The notes beneath the pieces are model-generated. The model saw only the letters and a list, made by a program, of their open reading frames with translations. It made no database searches and had not been told where the DNA came from. From assembly GCA_022606425.2 (NCBI GenBank), contig JAHDVF020001363.1:248001-312000 (forward strand): 64,000 nt of DNA. Direction: 5' to 3'. The translations under genes and the position numbers were made by a program. The stretch's first letter is position 1. Every line of letters begins with the position of its first letter. The stretch comes from Lepidostoma basale (lineage: Eukaryota; Arthropoda; Insecta; Trichoptera; Lepidostomatidae). Below are positions 1-10,500 of this stretch, in pieces.

Positions 1-530
1 TGATTTATTTGATCGTGCCACGTTTTCCTCGGTCTTCCGATTCTATTTGTAGTTCCATTTACATCGTTAACATATACTTTTTTTTCTTCATTCATTCTTT
101 CTTTCCATGCGTCCAAACCATCTTAATGATCCTTTCATTATTTTGTTCATAACACCATCATTCGCACCGCATTCACTTCTTATATTTTCATTCGACACTC
201 TATCATACACAGAGTATCCACACATTCATCTAAAAGATCTCATTTCTACTATTGCATTTATTCTACTTTCATCCTTCTTTTGCCAGTTCCAAGCTTCGCT
301 TCCATACACAAGGGTCGGTAGAAGAACACCATTGTGCACTGCCATTCTAGCCTTTTTGGATGTGTTTTTGTTTGCGATGACAACTTTAAGTGCACCATTC
401 ACTCTGTTGCCTGCCCCAACCCTTCTTTCAATATCCCTCTCCACTGTAAACATACTTCCTAAATGCACGAACTCATCTACTTGCTCCAAATTTTTACCGT
501 TTACGCTAATATTATCACTTAGATGAATGT
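1..530 (-). mobile_element. Family A (A1) RTE-like LINE fragment, cut by window edge
   Basis: The minus strand reads a degraded reverse-transcriptase C-terminal region: [19 protein letters not shown], then [18 protein letters not shown], then (positions 1-220) pieces of the conserved tail domain. It runs off the left edge before the 3' end. Frameshifts show it is dead. The clade name is inferred from the overall look of the protein. Confidence 0.85.
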
Positions 531-944
531 GAGTAAAAACATTATATGAAAGGAATACCAATGTTTAAATTAATTGTTATTCAAGTTTTTAAATGCTTTC
601 GTGTGGCGATTTGGGGCACAAACTTCGTTTACGGAATAAGATGGTAAATCATTTGTTTTATGCAGCGTCTGATTCGTTTTGATCATCTGCGATGCATCTT
701 TGCATGATGAAGATCTTTCGGTACGAGGGGTCTCGAAAGACGGGATCGCAGCCGTTAGATGTATCTTCATTGGAGAGATAAGAAGCAGCGAACGTATACC
801 TAGTTTAACACACACTTAGTATAAATCTTAATATTAAAACAAATATATTATATTTAAATCAAAACCCGTGGGACTAGCAAGAAGCAGAAGACATCAATGC
901 ACTCTGAGAATCCAAGTATAGGCAATACTCTAAACGTGAATTGC
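531..944. other. Intergenic stretch with no recognised feature
   Basis: AT-rich sequence. I see no convincing exon, transposon protein or tandem repeat here. One 81-codon open frame on the minus strand has no recognisable motif and is probably chance. Confidence 0.5.
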
Positions 945-1960
945 TAGAGTATTCTGCCTTCTTAAAGTCGGACCATTGCTCTTGTGCTCCTGGTATAATG
1001 TGTCATCTATCCCACTGCACTCCTCTCGGGCAGAGATGGACATCTTTCATACGAATGGAGCAATATCCACTCTTGATTCTACGGAGTATTCTGCCTCCTT
1101 AACGTCGGACCATTGCTCTTGTGCTCCTGGTATAATGTGTCATCTATCCCACTGCATTCCTCTCGGGCAGAGATGGACATCTTTCATACGAATGGAGCAA
1201 TATCCACTCTTGATTCTACGGAGTATTCTGCCTCCTTAACGTCGGACCATTGCTCTTGTGCTCCTGGTATAATGTGTCATCTATCCCACTGCATTCCTCT
1301 CGGGCAGAGATGGACATCTTATCATACGAATGGAGCAATCCACGCTTGATTCTACGGAGTATTCTGCCTTCTTAATGTCGGACCATTCCTCTTGTGCTCC
1401 TGGTATAATGTGTCATCTATCCCACTGCATTCCTCTCAGACAGAGATGTACATCTTTCATACGAATGGAGCAATATCCACTATTGATTCTACAGAGCATT
1501 CTGCCTTCTTAATATCCAACCATTGCTCTTGTGCTCCTGGTATAATGTGTCATCTATCCCACTGCATTCCTCTCGGGCAGAGATGGACATCTTTCATACG
1601 AATGGAGCAATCCACGCTTGATTCTACGGAGTATTCTGCCTTCTTAATGTCGGACCATTGCTCTTGTGCTCCTGGTATAATGTGTCATCTATCCCACTGC
1701 ATTCCTCTCGGGCAGAGATGGATATCTTTCATACGAATGGAGCAATCCACGCTTGATTCTACGGAGTATTCTGCCTTCTTAATGTCGGACCATTCCTCTT
1801 GTGCTCCTGGTATAATGTGACATCTATCCCACTGCATTCTTCTCGGACAGAGATGGACATCTTTCATACGAATGGTGCAATGTCCGATGGACTCCTGTGT
1901 CTTCGTCATCCTACCATGTGCTCCTGGTTTTAGCCATCCCACAGGATTCAAAAGCGACTA
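945..1960. repeat. 135-137 bp satellite array, about 7 units
   Basis: The landmark GTCGGACCATTGCTC recurs near 967, 1104, 1241, 1377, 1649 and 1784, with a mutated copy near 1513, so the period is 135-137 bp. The open frames across it are by-products of the period and do not look coding. The same unit reappears inverted inside lipase intron 4 at about 13610-13805. Confidence 0.95.
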
Positions 1961-2049
1961 ATATATATATAAGCCATAACGGAGAGGAATAGACTGTCTA
2001 TTTCATATTAATTAATTCGGAAACCAACAGTTTGACTAGTGCCTGTTGG

Positions 2050-2165
2050 ATACACATCTTTATACAACGAAAAATTATTGAAATAACCAATTTACCATTG
2101 AAGAAACAGACTCTTAATTTCAATAATTATTGAAATAACCGATTCATTATTGAAGAAACAGACTC
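2050..2165. repeat. Direct duplication of about 60 bp
   Basis: TTATTGAAATAACC followed by ATTGAAGAAACAGACTC occurs twice in a row. It is a short tandem duplication with no coding content. Confidence 0.75.
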
Positions 2166-2535
2166 ATTTACGCTCCCAATTTATAGTAGCGAGAGTGTGA
2201 TGTAAATAGTTGTGAGGCTCTTCCCTTACTGTGTTGAGAGAAGGAAGAAAATGGTGTCTATAGAACATTGGAGACTGGTCCAGCATCCCTGTTTAGAGCT
2301 GATGTATCAAGGGTAGACATAGCCATGATGCCGTCCAACCTCCGATAGCAGAGGATTTCTTATTCACGCTCCCAATATTATAGTAGCGAGAGTGTGATGT
2401 AAATAGTTATGTGGCTCTTCCCTTACTGTATCGGGAGAAGGAGAGAATGTTGTCTATAGAACTTTGGAGAGTGGTTCAGTTGTATCAAGGGTAGACATGG
2501 CCATGATACTGTCCAACCTCCGATAGAAGAGGAAT
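2166..2535. repeat. Tandem duplication of about 185 bp, two copies
   Basis: Two diverged copies start with ACGCTCCCAAT near 2170 and 2363. They share TAGCGAGAGTGTGATGTAAA, TCAAGGGTAGACAT and GTCCAACCTCCGATAG. The second copy is shortened by an internal deletion. Function unknown. Confidence 0.8.
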
Positions 2536-2554
2536 ATCAAAAAGATAGCTAACC

Positions 2555-2635
2555 ATTACGCAGTCTCTCCGAAAGGGTACGCAGAAAAGCTTAATCTACA
2601 TTCTTACATCGTGTCATGCACGCACGTCGATTGTT
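2555..2635 (-). mobile_element. Family A 3' end fragment
   Basis: The minus strand carries the last codons and 3' end of family A (reverse of CTAACCATTACGCAGTCTC), about 75 bp. It directly abuts a tRNA-like SINE. Confidence 0.75.
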
Positions 2636-2885
2636 TTGTCTCGTGGCCGAGTGGTAAGTGCATTGACTGCCACTCTGGAGGTTCCGGGTTCAAGTCCCGG
2701 CGATGGCAGTGTGATTGTCACACTGTCTTAGGTCTGGTGTAGAATTCACGTGACAATAAAATGGCGATAGATTAGCTACCTATCACATGTCACGAGAATC
2801 ACTATGATAGCTATAATACCCTTTACATCCATTTCGCTCATGCTGTCATGATGTAAAGAGCGATTCAACATAATAATAATATTTA
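2636..2885 (+). mobile_element. tRNA-derived SINE with AAT tail
   Basis: The head at 2638-2708 has a polymerase III A box (TGGCCGAGTGG) and B box (GGTTCAAGTCC), and a good T-arm (CCGGGTTCAAGTCCCGG). The acceptor strands do not pair, so it is not a functional tRNA gene. An unrelated body of about 150 bp follows, then an AATAATAAT tail. This is the classic tRNA-SINE layout. Confidence 0.75.
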
Positions 2886-3052
2886 ATCAATTCGATCTTG
2901 CCACGTTTTCCTCGGTATACCTCTTTTTCTTCACCATTCATTCTTTCCGCGTGTCCATCATAATGATCCTTTCATTATTTTGTTCATAACACTTTCATTC
3001 GCACCGCATTCACTTCTTATACTTTCATTCGACACTCTATCATATATCAATT
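2886..3052 (-). mobile_element. Family A (A1) fragment
   Basis: The minus strand encodes pieces of the A1 tail domain (MKGSL, KTWQDRI-like) with deletions. It ends where family C begins, near 3053. Confidence 0.75.
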
Positions 3053-3640
3053 AATCAATCAAATCAGTTTATTTTCTCAAAAGATATTACAAACAATTAT
3101 TATAGTTTAAGACATCTATTGAGAACAGGTAAAATATATTAAATATATAATACCAGGAACGCACGAGAGATGGTTCGACATTAGGAATACAAGATACTCT
3201 CCAAAGTCAAGAGTATTTGTCTTCTGAACGTACTTTCACGGATATGAAAGACATCGATCTCCGAAGCGATCATGTATCCGGAACATAAAGATGGATAGCC
3301 TCCAAGATGACGGAATTCTCAAAGAATCCCCTGATAAGTCTGAAGAAATGGGTAAGTGTGCACCCATCCCTCCTTATCTGAAGACTATTGGTCGCCAGCA
3401 TGCCCAAGAGGAATGCAGTGGGATAGAGCCACGGATAGCTACCAAACTCCCTCGTGTAGACATATCTCAGAAATCTTTTCAAAACCCTCTCTAACATGAG
3501 CGAGTATCTCGCCTCGTGGGGACTCCATATCACCGAGCCACACTCGCGGACCAATGAGTTATACAAAATTCGCAAAACATTGGGATTCCTGAAAACTCTA
3601 TCAGTTTGGATGATATTTCAGTGCAACTCCACATATTCTC
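3053..3640 (-). mobile_element. Family C Jockey/CR1-like LINE 3' fragment
   Basis: The minus-strand frame reads [20 protein letters not shown], then [19 protein letters not shown], then ATNSLQIRRDG and [13 protein letters not shown]. The untranslated end, with a 'TTTTGAGAAAATAAAC' tail, lies at 3053-3250. It is 5' truncated and lacks the reverse-transcriptase core. Confidence 0.8.
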
Positions 3641-3654
3641 TCAATGTGAGCATG

Positions 3655-3790
3655 GAAAGTCAGCCTCTTTTAACACACATTCATCTAAGAGATCTCATTT
3701 CTACTGCAGTAATTATGTAATCATTCTATTTCCAGTTCCATGCTTCGCTTCCACACATAAGGGTCGGCACAAGAACACCATAGAATGTTT
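3655..3790 (-). mobile_element. Family A fragment
   Basis: The minus strand has degraded pieces of the YGSEAWNW and RSLRRM region, interrupted by short indels. Confidence 0.65.
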
Positions 3791-3814
3791 AGTAATCAAA
3801 CTAATCAAATGTTT

Positions 3815-4232
3815 CATTTAGATTAAGATGGTTTGGACATATGGAAAGAATGAATGAAGAAAGAATGGTAAAAAAATTATATGTTAATGATGTAAATGGT
3901 ACCAGAAACAGAGGAAGACCGAGGAAAACGTGGCACGATCAAATAAATCAAATATTGAATGTCGGCCATGTGAGGAGTCAGAGAAATCGACGCGCGTGCA
4001 TGACACGATGTATGAATGTTGAGGAAGCGAGAGAAATATGTCAGGAAAGAAAGGTGTGGCAGTCCATTCTTTCTGCCTACCCCTTCGGGGAGACGGCGTG
4101 ATGGTTAGTTAGTTTTAATTTAGACGTGCGTTCATGACACGATGTACGAATGTTGAGGAATCGAAGTGTGGCAGGCCATTATTTCTGCCTACCCCTTCGG
4201 AGAAACAGCCTAATGGTTAGTCAGTTAGTTAA
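3815..4232 (+). mobile_element. Family A (A1) 3' end, plus a second 3' end
   Basis: The plus strand reads [20 protein letters not shown], then [16 protein letters not shown], then SAYPFGETA and a TGA stop at 4099-4101, followed by a GTTAGTTAG tail. A second, more decayed 3' end follows at about 4126-4232. Both are 5' truncated. Confidence 0.9.
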
Positions 4233-4415
4233 AATAATTAATTCAATTTAAAAAAAATCATAATAAATTATATTAATCGTAAATACATAATAGAACACGT
4301 GTTTTGACGGCCATTCGACGGGCACGATGGACAGACGTTACAAGACCGTGATAACGCGACGCGCGTGACCGGCTTTAACCTAGTCGTCGCGTGTCTGATC
4401 CGGAGGGGGCCCGGT
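4233..4415 (-). other. Probable Cdk9 3' untranslated region
   Basis: AT-rich sequence just downstream of the Cdk9 stop. I see no AATAAA on the minus strand before the family A 3' end at about 4232, so polyadenylation would need a variant signal or a site inside the transposon. Confidence 0.4.
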
Positions 4416-4549
4416 CTAGAAGACCCTGTCCTGGTAGCCTGTGTCGGCCACGGATCCCGTCTTCAGCGGGACCGTTCCGGGGGCCCCGAGCGGGTGGGAC
4501 TGCCGCAGATGAGCGGGGCGACGAGGCGGAGCTAGATACTCGAACATAC
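4416..4549 (-). CDS. Cdk9: Cdk9 exon 4 (C-terminal)
   Basis: The acceptor ends CTCGCAG at 4550; the stop TAG is at 4418-4416. It encodes MFEYLAPPRR, a proline/glycine-rich tail and RVF. The first two bases complete a serine codon with exon 3. Confidence 0.94.
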
Positions 4550-7500
4550 CTGCGAGGAAGAAGAAAAAGAAGACCGTTAATGTGATTGGAACAGCGCAAG
4601 ACATGCAGTATACTATAAATGTGAAGGCTAGAGAAGTATGTATAAACAGTATCCAACAGTCATTATTTGTACAAGAAATGGTCATTGTTTACAAAAGAAA
4701 TTATTGTTTTCTGTACAAGAATTTGTCATTATCTGTACAAAATAAATGGTCATTATTTGTACTAGGAATGGTCATTGCTTGAACGAGAAATGGTCATTAC
4801 TTGTTTAAGAAATTATGATTATTGGTATAAGATTGGTATTATTATAATGAAGAAATGGTCATTGATTGTACGGGTGATGATCAGTATTTGTACATGAAAT
4901 GATCATTATTTGTACATGAAATGATAATTATTTGTACAAGAGATGGTCATTATTTGTATGATGAATTGTCATTGTTTGTACAAGAGAGAGTCAGCATTTG
5001 TACATGAAATGGTCATTATTTGTACAAGAAATTGTCATTATTTTACAATGGTCATTATTTTTTGTACAAGAGATGGTCATTATTTATATGAGATATGGTC
5101 GTCATTTGTACAATAAATGGTCATCTTTGCGCAGGAAATGGTCATTGTTTAAACAAGAAATGGTCATTGTATGTACAATAAATGATCATTGTTTGTACAA
5201 AGAATAGTCATTATTTGTACAATAAATAGTCCGTATTAGTACAATAAATATTAATTTTAGATAAACTTAAGGCGTAAACACTGTGGAATTCCATAATGAC
5301 GAATTTTTATGAATTAAAACACTGTTTTTTCCACTTTTGAGTTTATTTTTCTCGACACGTTTCGAAGGCTTACACCTTCATCATCGGGAGAACAATATAA
5401 AACATATAAAACTCCAAGTTTTATATCGTTCTCCCGATGATGAAGCCTTCGAAACATGTCGAGAAAAATAAACTCAAAAGTGGAAAAAACAGTGTTTTAA
5501 TTCATAAAAATTCGACAATAAATATGCATTGTTTGTACAGGAGATGGTATTTTTATTCGTACATGAGATGGTCATCATTTGTACAAGAGATGGTCATTAT
5601 TTGTACAAGGAATGATCATTACCTGTACAAGAGTTACGAAATAGTGGATTGCACACTACATGTGCAAAATATAGGTACTATATGACACAATGTATGAATG
5701 TAGAGGCAAGGGAGTGTGGCGTGTGACGGTCCATCGTGTCTGCCTATTGTGATAGAAGCGTGATGGGACTCACTCTGCGTGTGCTGGGCCAGCATGGCGG
5801 CCAGGTCGCAGGGCATGGGGTCCGTCCAGAAGAAGTCATGGTTGAGGGCCGTGTCGGAGTCGTACCTCCGCGAGGGGTCCAGCTGCAGCAGCTTGTCCAG
5901 CAGGTCACAGCCGTACGGGTCCTTCACATACGGCTTCAGGCGCTCCTTAACCTGGAACAAGAGGATGAGATCTCATCATCATGATGCTTAGTCCTCCGGT
6001 TAAATTACTTCCAGGTGGGGAAGAGAGAGATGGTATTGGAACACAGGATAGGATATAAAGTAGAACATTTAATACATTTATTATTTGGTCATTATTTGTA
6101 CAAGAGTTGGTCATTTCTTGTACAAGAATTGACCATTACTTGTACAAGATAGGCCATTACTTGTACAAGAGTTGGTTATTACTTGTACAAACAGGCCATT
6201 ACTTATACAAGAGTTGATCATTACTTGTACAATATTTGGTCATAATTGTACAAGATTTGGTCATTACTTGTACAAACAGGCCATTATTTGTACAAACAGG
6301 CCATTTTTGTGTACAAACAGGCCTTTACTTGTACAAGAGTTGGTTATTTCTTGTACAAGATTTGGTCATTACTTGTAGAAGAATTGATCATTACTTGTAC
6401 AAGAGCTGGTCTTAACTTGTACAAGATTTGGTCATTACTTGTACAAGAATTGATCATTACTTGTACAATAATAATAATAATAATAAATTGGATGATTTAT
6501 AGAGCGCCATTTTTATGAATTAATCATCTCAAGGGCGCTGTAAGAGCTGGTCTTTACTTGTACAAGATTTGGTCATTACTTGTACAAGATAGGCCATTAC
6601 TTGACAAAAGTTGGTCATTATTTGTACAAGAGTTGTTCATTACTTGTACAAGAGTTGGACAATACTTGTATGACACGGAAATCATTCTTACAATGGTTGC
6701 ACACTCTATGTATATACAAGAGTTGGGTACTATTTTCACTGCAGTGGCACACTATGCACACAATTTGGGTTCTTTTATTACTAGTTTTATTGTCAATAGG
6801 TTTTTATTATATTGTCGGATACTTTTTTGTATTGTATATTATATAATTTGTTTTAGATTTATTTTGCGAATGTTGGACGATGGAAGTGTGCGCGGGAGAT
6901 GCCTATTGGTGGCGATGAGGTTCGCAACCCATCACACCGCGTCTCCCGCGGGGCGAAAAGAGAAGGATGGAGTGCCGCATCGGTTAAAGTGCGACAGTCC
7001 ATTCTTTCTGTCTACCCTTTCGGAGAGACGGCGAGATGGTTAATTAGTTCAGAAAGGTGGCCGTGTTGGAAGTAGGAACAACGAGCGTGCGTGTCACGAT
7101 GTGTGAATGTAGAAGAGGCGCAAGAATTATGTCAAGATAGAACAGTTGTCATCGCAAACAAAAACCTATCCAAAAAATATAAAATGGCAGTGCACAATGG
7201 TGTTCTACTACCGACCCTTATGTATGGAAGCGAAGTAGAATAAATGCAGTAGAAATGAGATCTCTTAGACAAATGTGCGAATACTCTGTGTATGATAGTG
7301 TCGAATGAAAATATAAGAAGTGAATGCGGTGCGAATGATGGTGTCATAAACAAAATAACGAAAGGATCATTAAGATGGTTTGGACACACGGAAAGAGTGG
7401 TCAAAAAAGTATATGTTTACGATGTAAATGGAACTAGAAATAGAATCGTAAGACGGAGGAAAACGTGGCACGATCAAATAAATCAAATATTTAATGTCGG

Positions 7501-10500
7501 CCACATGAGGAGTCGGAGAAAACGACGCGTGTGCACGACACGATGTATGAATGTTGAGGAATCGAATTGAGAAATATGTCATGTAAGAAAAGTGTGGCGA
7601 TCCATTCTATCTAGCTACCTGATTGATTACTTACTGTTTCTGTATGGAAAAAATGAATAGACATATTTTTATATAAATATTTTTATTTCAGAAGTCAGAT
7701 TGGAACAAGGTGGAAAATGGTCCCAGTATCACCGCGGCCAAATGGGGAGGCCCTGTTTGTCTGCAGGAAGAAGTCACCTGATACGCTAAAACAGTACAAA
7801 TATCATGTATAGAGCTTTAACATCTGTTATCTGAAACAAGAATTTATCAGTAAAAGACAAAATTTCATTTGATAATGGAGTTTTAGTGAAGTGAAACGTG
7901 GAACTGGCAGGAAAATGATAAGAGCAGAATAAATGCGGTAGAGATGAGATCCCTTAGACGCACGTGTGATAAAATGATGTATGACAGAATTTCAAATGAT
8001 GATATAAGAAAGGAATGAAAGTGTCATGAACAAAATAATGAAAGGATCATTAAGATGGTTTGGACACGTGGATAGAAACTAAACTAACTAACTAACCATC
8101 AAGCCGTTTCTCTGGAAGGGTACTTCTCTCGCTTCCTCTACATTCATACATCTTGTATGCACGCACGTCGATTTCTCTTACGTGACCGACATTTATTATA
8201 TGATTGATTTGATCGTGCCACGTTTTCCTCGGCCTTCCTCTATTTCTAGCTCCGTTCATATACCTTCTTCACCATTCTATCTTCACTCATTCTTTCCATG
8301 TGTCCAAACCATCTTTCCCTTTTCCCTTTCATTTTTTTTTTCATTCGCACCGCATTCACTTTTTATACTTGCATTTGACACTCTATCATATACAGATTTA
8401 TTACACATTCATCTAAGATATCTCATTTATTCTACTTTCATCCTTCTTTTGCAAGTTCCATGCTTCGCTTCCATACATAAGGGTCGGTAGAAGAATTGCC
8501 TGCCTGTAAACTGCCATTCTAGCTTTTTTGGATAGGTTATTGTTTGCGATGACAACTTTAAGTGCACCATTTATTCTGTTGCCTGCCCCAACCCTTCTTT
8601 CAATATCCCTCTCCACTGTAAACAAAAACAACAACAACAACAACAAACCATCACGCCGTTTCCCCGCAGGGGTAGGCAGAGAGAATGGACCGCCACACTA
8701 CTCTATCCTGGCAAACCTCTCTAGCTTCCTTCACATTCATACAACGAGTCATACACGCACGTCGATTCCTCCGACTTCTAACATGACCAACCTTTAAAAT
8801 TTGATTCATTTGGTCATGCCATGTTTTCCTCGGTCTGCCTCGACTTCGTACCCCATTTACATCATTAACGTATACTTTCTTAACCATTCTTTCTCCATCC
8901 ATGCGCTCCATATGTCCGAACCAACGCAGCGATCCTTTCATAATACCTTCTTCCGCTCTACATTCCTTTCTTATATCAGCATTTGAGATTCTGTCGTATA
9001 TCGTTCTACCACACACACGTCTTAGGGACCTCATCTTTATCGCATTTATTCTACTCTCATCCTTCTTCTGCCAGTTCCATGCTTCGCTTCCATACATTAG
9101 GGTTGGGACCAGAACTCCATTGTGAACGGCCGTTTTCGCTTTCATTGATAAATTCTTGTTTCCAATAATTATTTTTAAAGCTCCATTCATTTTGTTACCC
9201 GCACCAACCCTTCTTTCGACGTCACTATCTGTTCGGCCATCTGCTGTGAACATGCTACCTAAATACACAAATTCCCTCACCTGTTCCAAGTTCTCTTTGT
9301 TCACACTTATATTACAAACTGTCATTTGCTGTGAACATACTTCCTAAATAAACAAATTCATCCACTTGTTCCAGATTTTCACCGTTTACACTAATGTTGC
9401 AGACTGTCATGGAAAGAATTGTAAAAAAAAAAGTATATGTATACAATGTACAAGGAAGTAGAAATAGAATCGGAAGACCGAGGAAAATGTGGCACGATCA
9501 AATAAATCTAATATTGAGTGTCAGCCACGATGTGTGAATGTTGAGGAAGCGAATTGAGAAATATGTCAGGAAAGAAAAGTGTGGCAGTCCATTCTTTCTG
9601 CCTACCCCTTAGGGGAAACGGCGTGATGGTTAGTTAATTTATTTATTTATATATAGGTTAGTTAATACACTTAAAGTTGTCATCGCAAACAAAAACCTAT
9701 CAAAAAAAGCTAGAATGGCAGTGCTCAATGGTGTTCTTGTACTGACCCTTATGTATGGAAGCGAAGCATGGAACTGGCAAAAGAAGGATGAAAGTAGAAT
9801 AAATGCGGTGCGAATGATGGTGTCATAAACAAAATAATGAAAGGATCATTAAAATGGTTTGGACATATGGAAAGAATGAACGAAGAAAGAATGGTAAAAA
9901 AATTATATGTTAATGATGTAAATGGAACCAGAAATAGAATCGGAAGACCGAGGAAAACGTGGCACGATCAAATAAATAAAATATTGAATGTCGGCCATGT
10001 GAGGAGTCAGAGAAATCGACGCGCGTGCATGACACGATGTATGAATGTTGAGGAAGCGAATTGAGAAATATGTCAGGAAAGAAAAGTGTGGCAGTCCATT
10101 CTTTCTGCCTACCCCTTAGGAGAGACGGCGTGATGGTTAGTTAGTTAGTTAGTTTGGGATGCCTTTAATGATTCTTGCTGCTGCATTGAATTGAGGTGGC
10201 AGAGACTTACGTCGGGTCCGCGTTAGGTCCCATATAGTTAAAGACCTTGGTTTTGAACGGACTCACGAGCCTGAACTCGGCATACGTGCGATAGGGGACT
10301 GCTGGAAAGGCCAACGGCCTCTTCAGAGACTCGGCCCAGTACTCCCAAGATCTCATGTGGCTGCAGTAATCTAAAAAACAAAAATAATATGTTTACTTAA
10401 CCCTTAACGTACCGTGTTCAAAACAAAACGCTCGCTCCCATGTGGTAAATTCAGTTTACCGCTAACTTTATCTAAATATCAAGCATATGACTCGATGAAT

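Larger units (their letters stand above)
5300..5514. mobile_element. Inverted pair of Penelope-like terminal repeats
   Basis: Two arms of about 97-100 bp (5300-5399 and 5418-5514) are near-perfect reverse complements around a loop of roughly 20 bp. Each arm contains the pattern of a minimal hammerhead ribozyme followed by AATAAACTC. Terminal repeats with hammerheads, often inverted, are known in Penelope-like elements. No reverse transcriptase remains. The arms interrupt the 21 bp array. Confidence 0.7.

Noticed and set aside
976..1820. Repetitive open frames (CSWYNVSSIPLHSS-like)
   Set aside because: Produced by the 135-137 bp satellite; frames shift between units of different length.
2638..2708. 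tRNA gene (glycine-like anticodon loop)
   Set aside because: A and B boxes and the T-arm are good, but the acceptor stem does not pair and a SINE body and AAT tail follow. I call it a SINE head.
7830..10160. An extra lipase exon between exons 6 and 7
   Set aside because: Exons 6 and 7 join in phase and the protein reads through to a normal family C-terminus; the interval holds LINE fragments.
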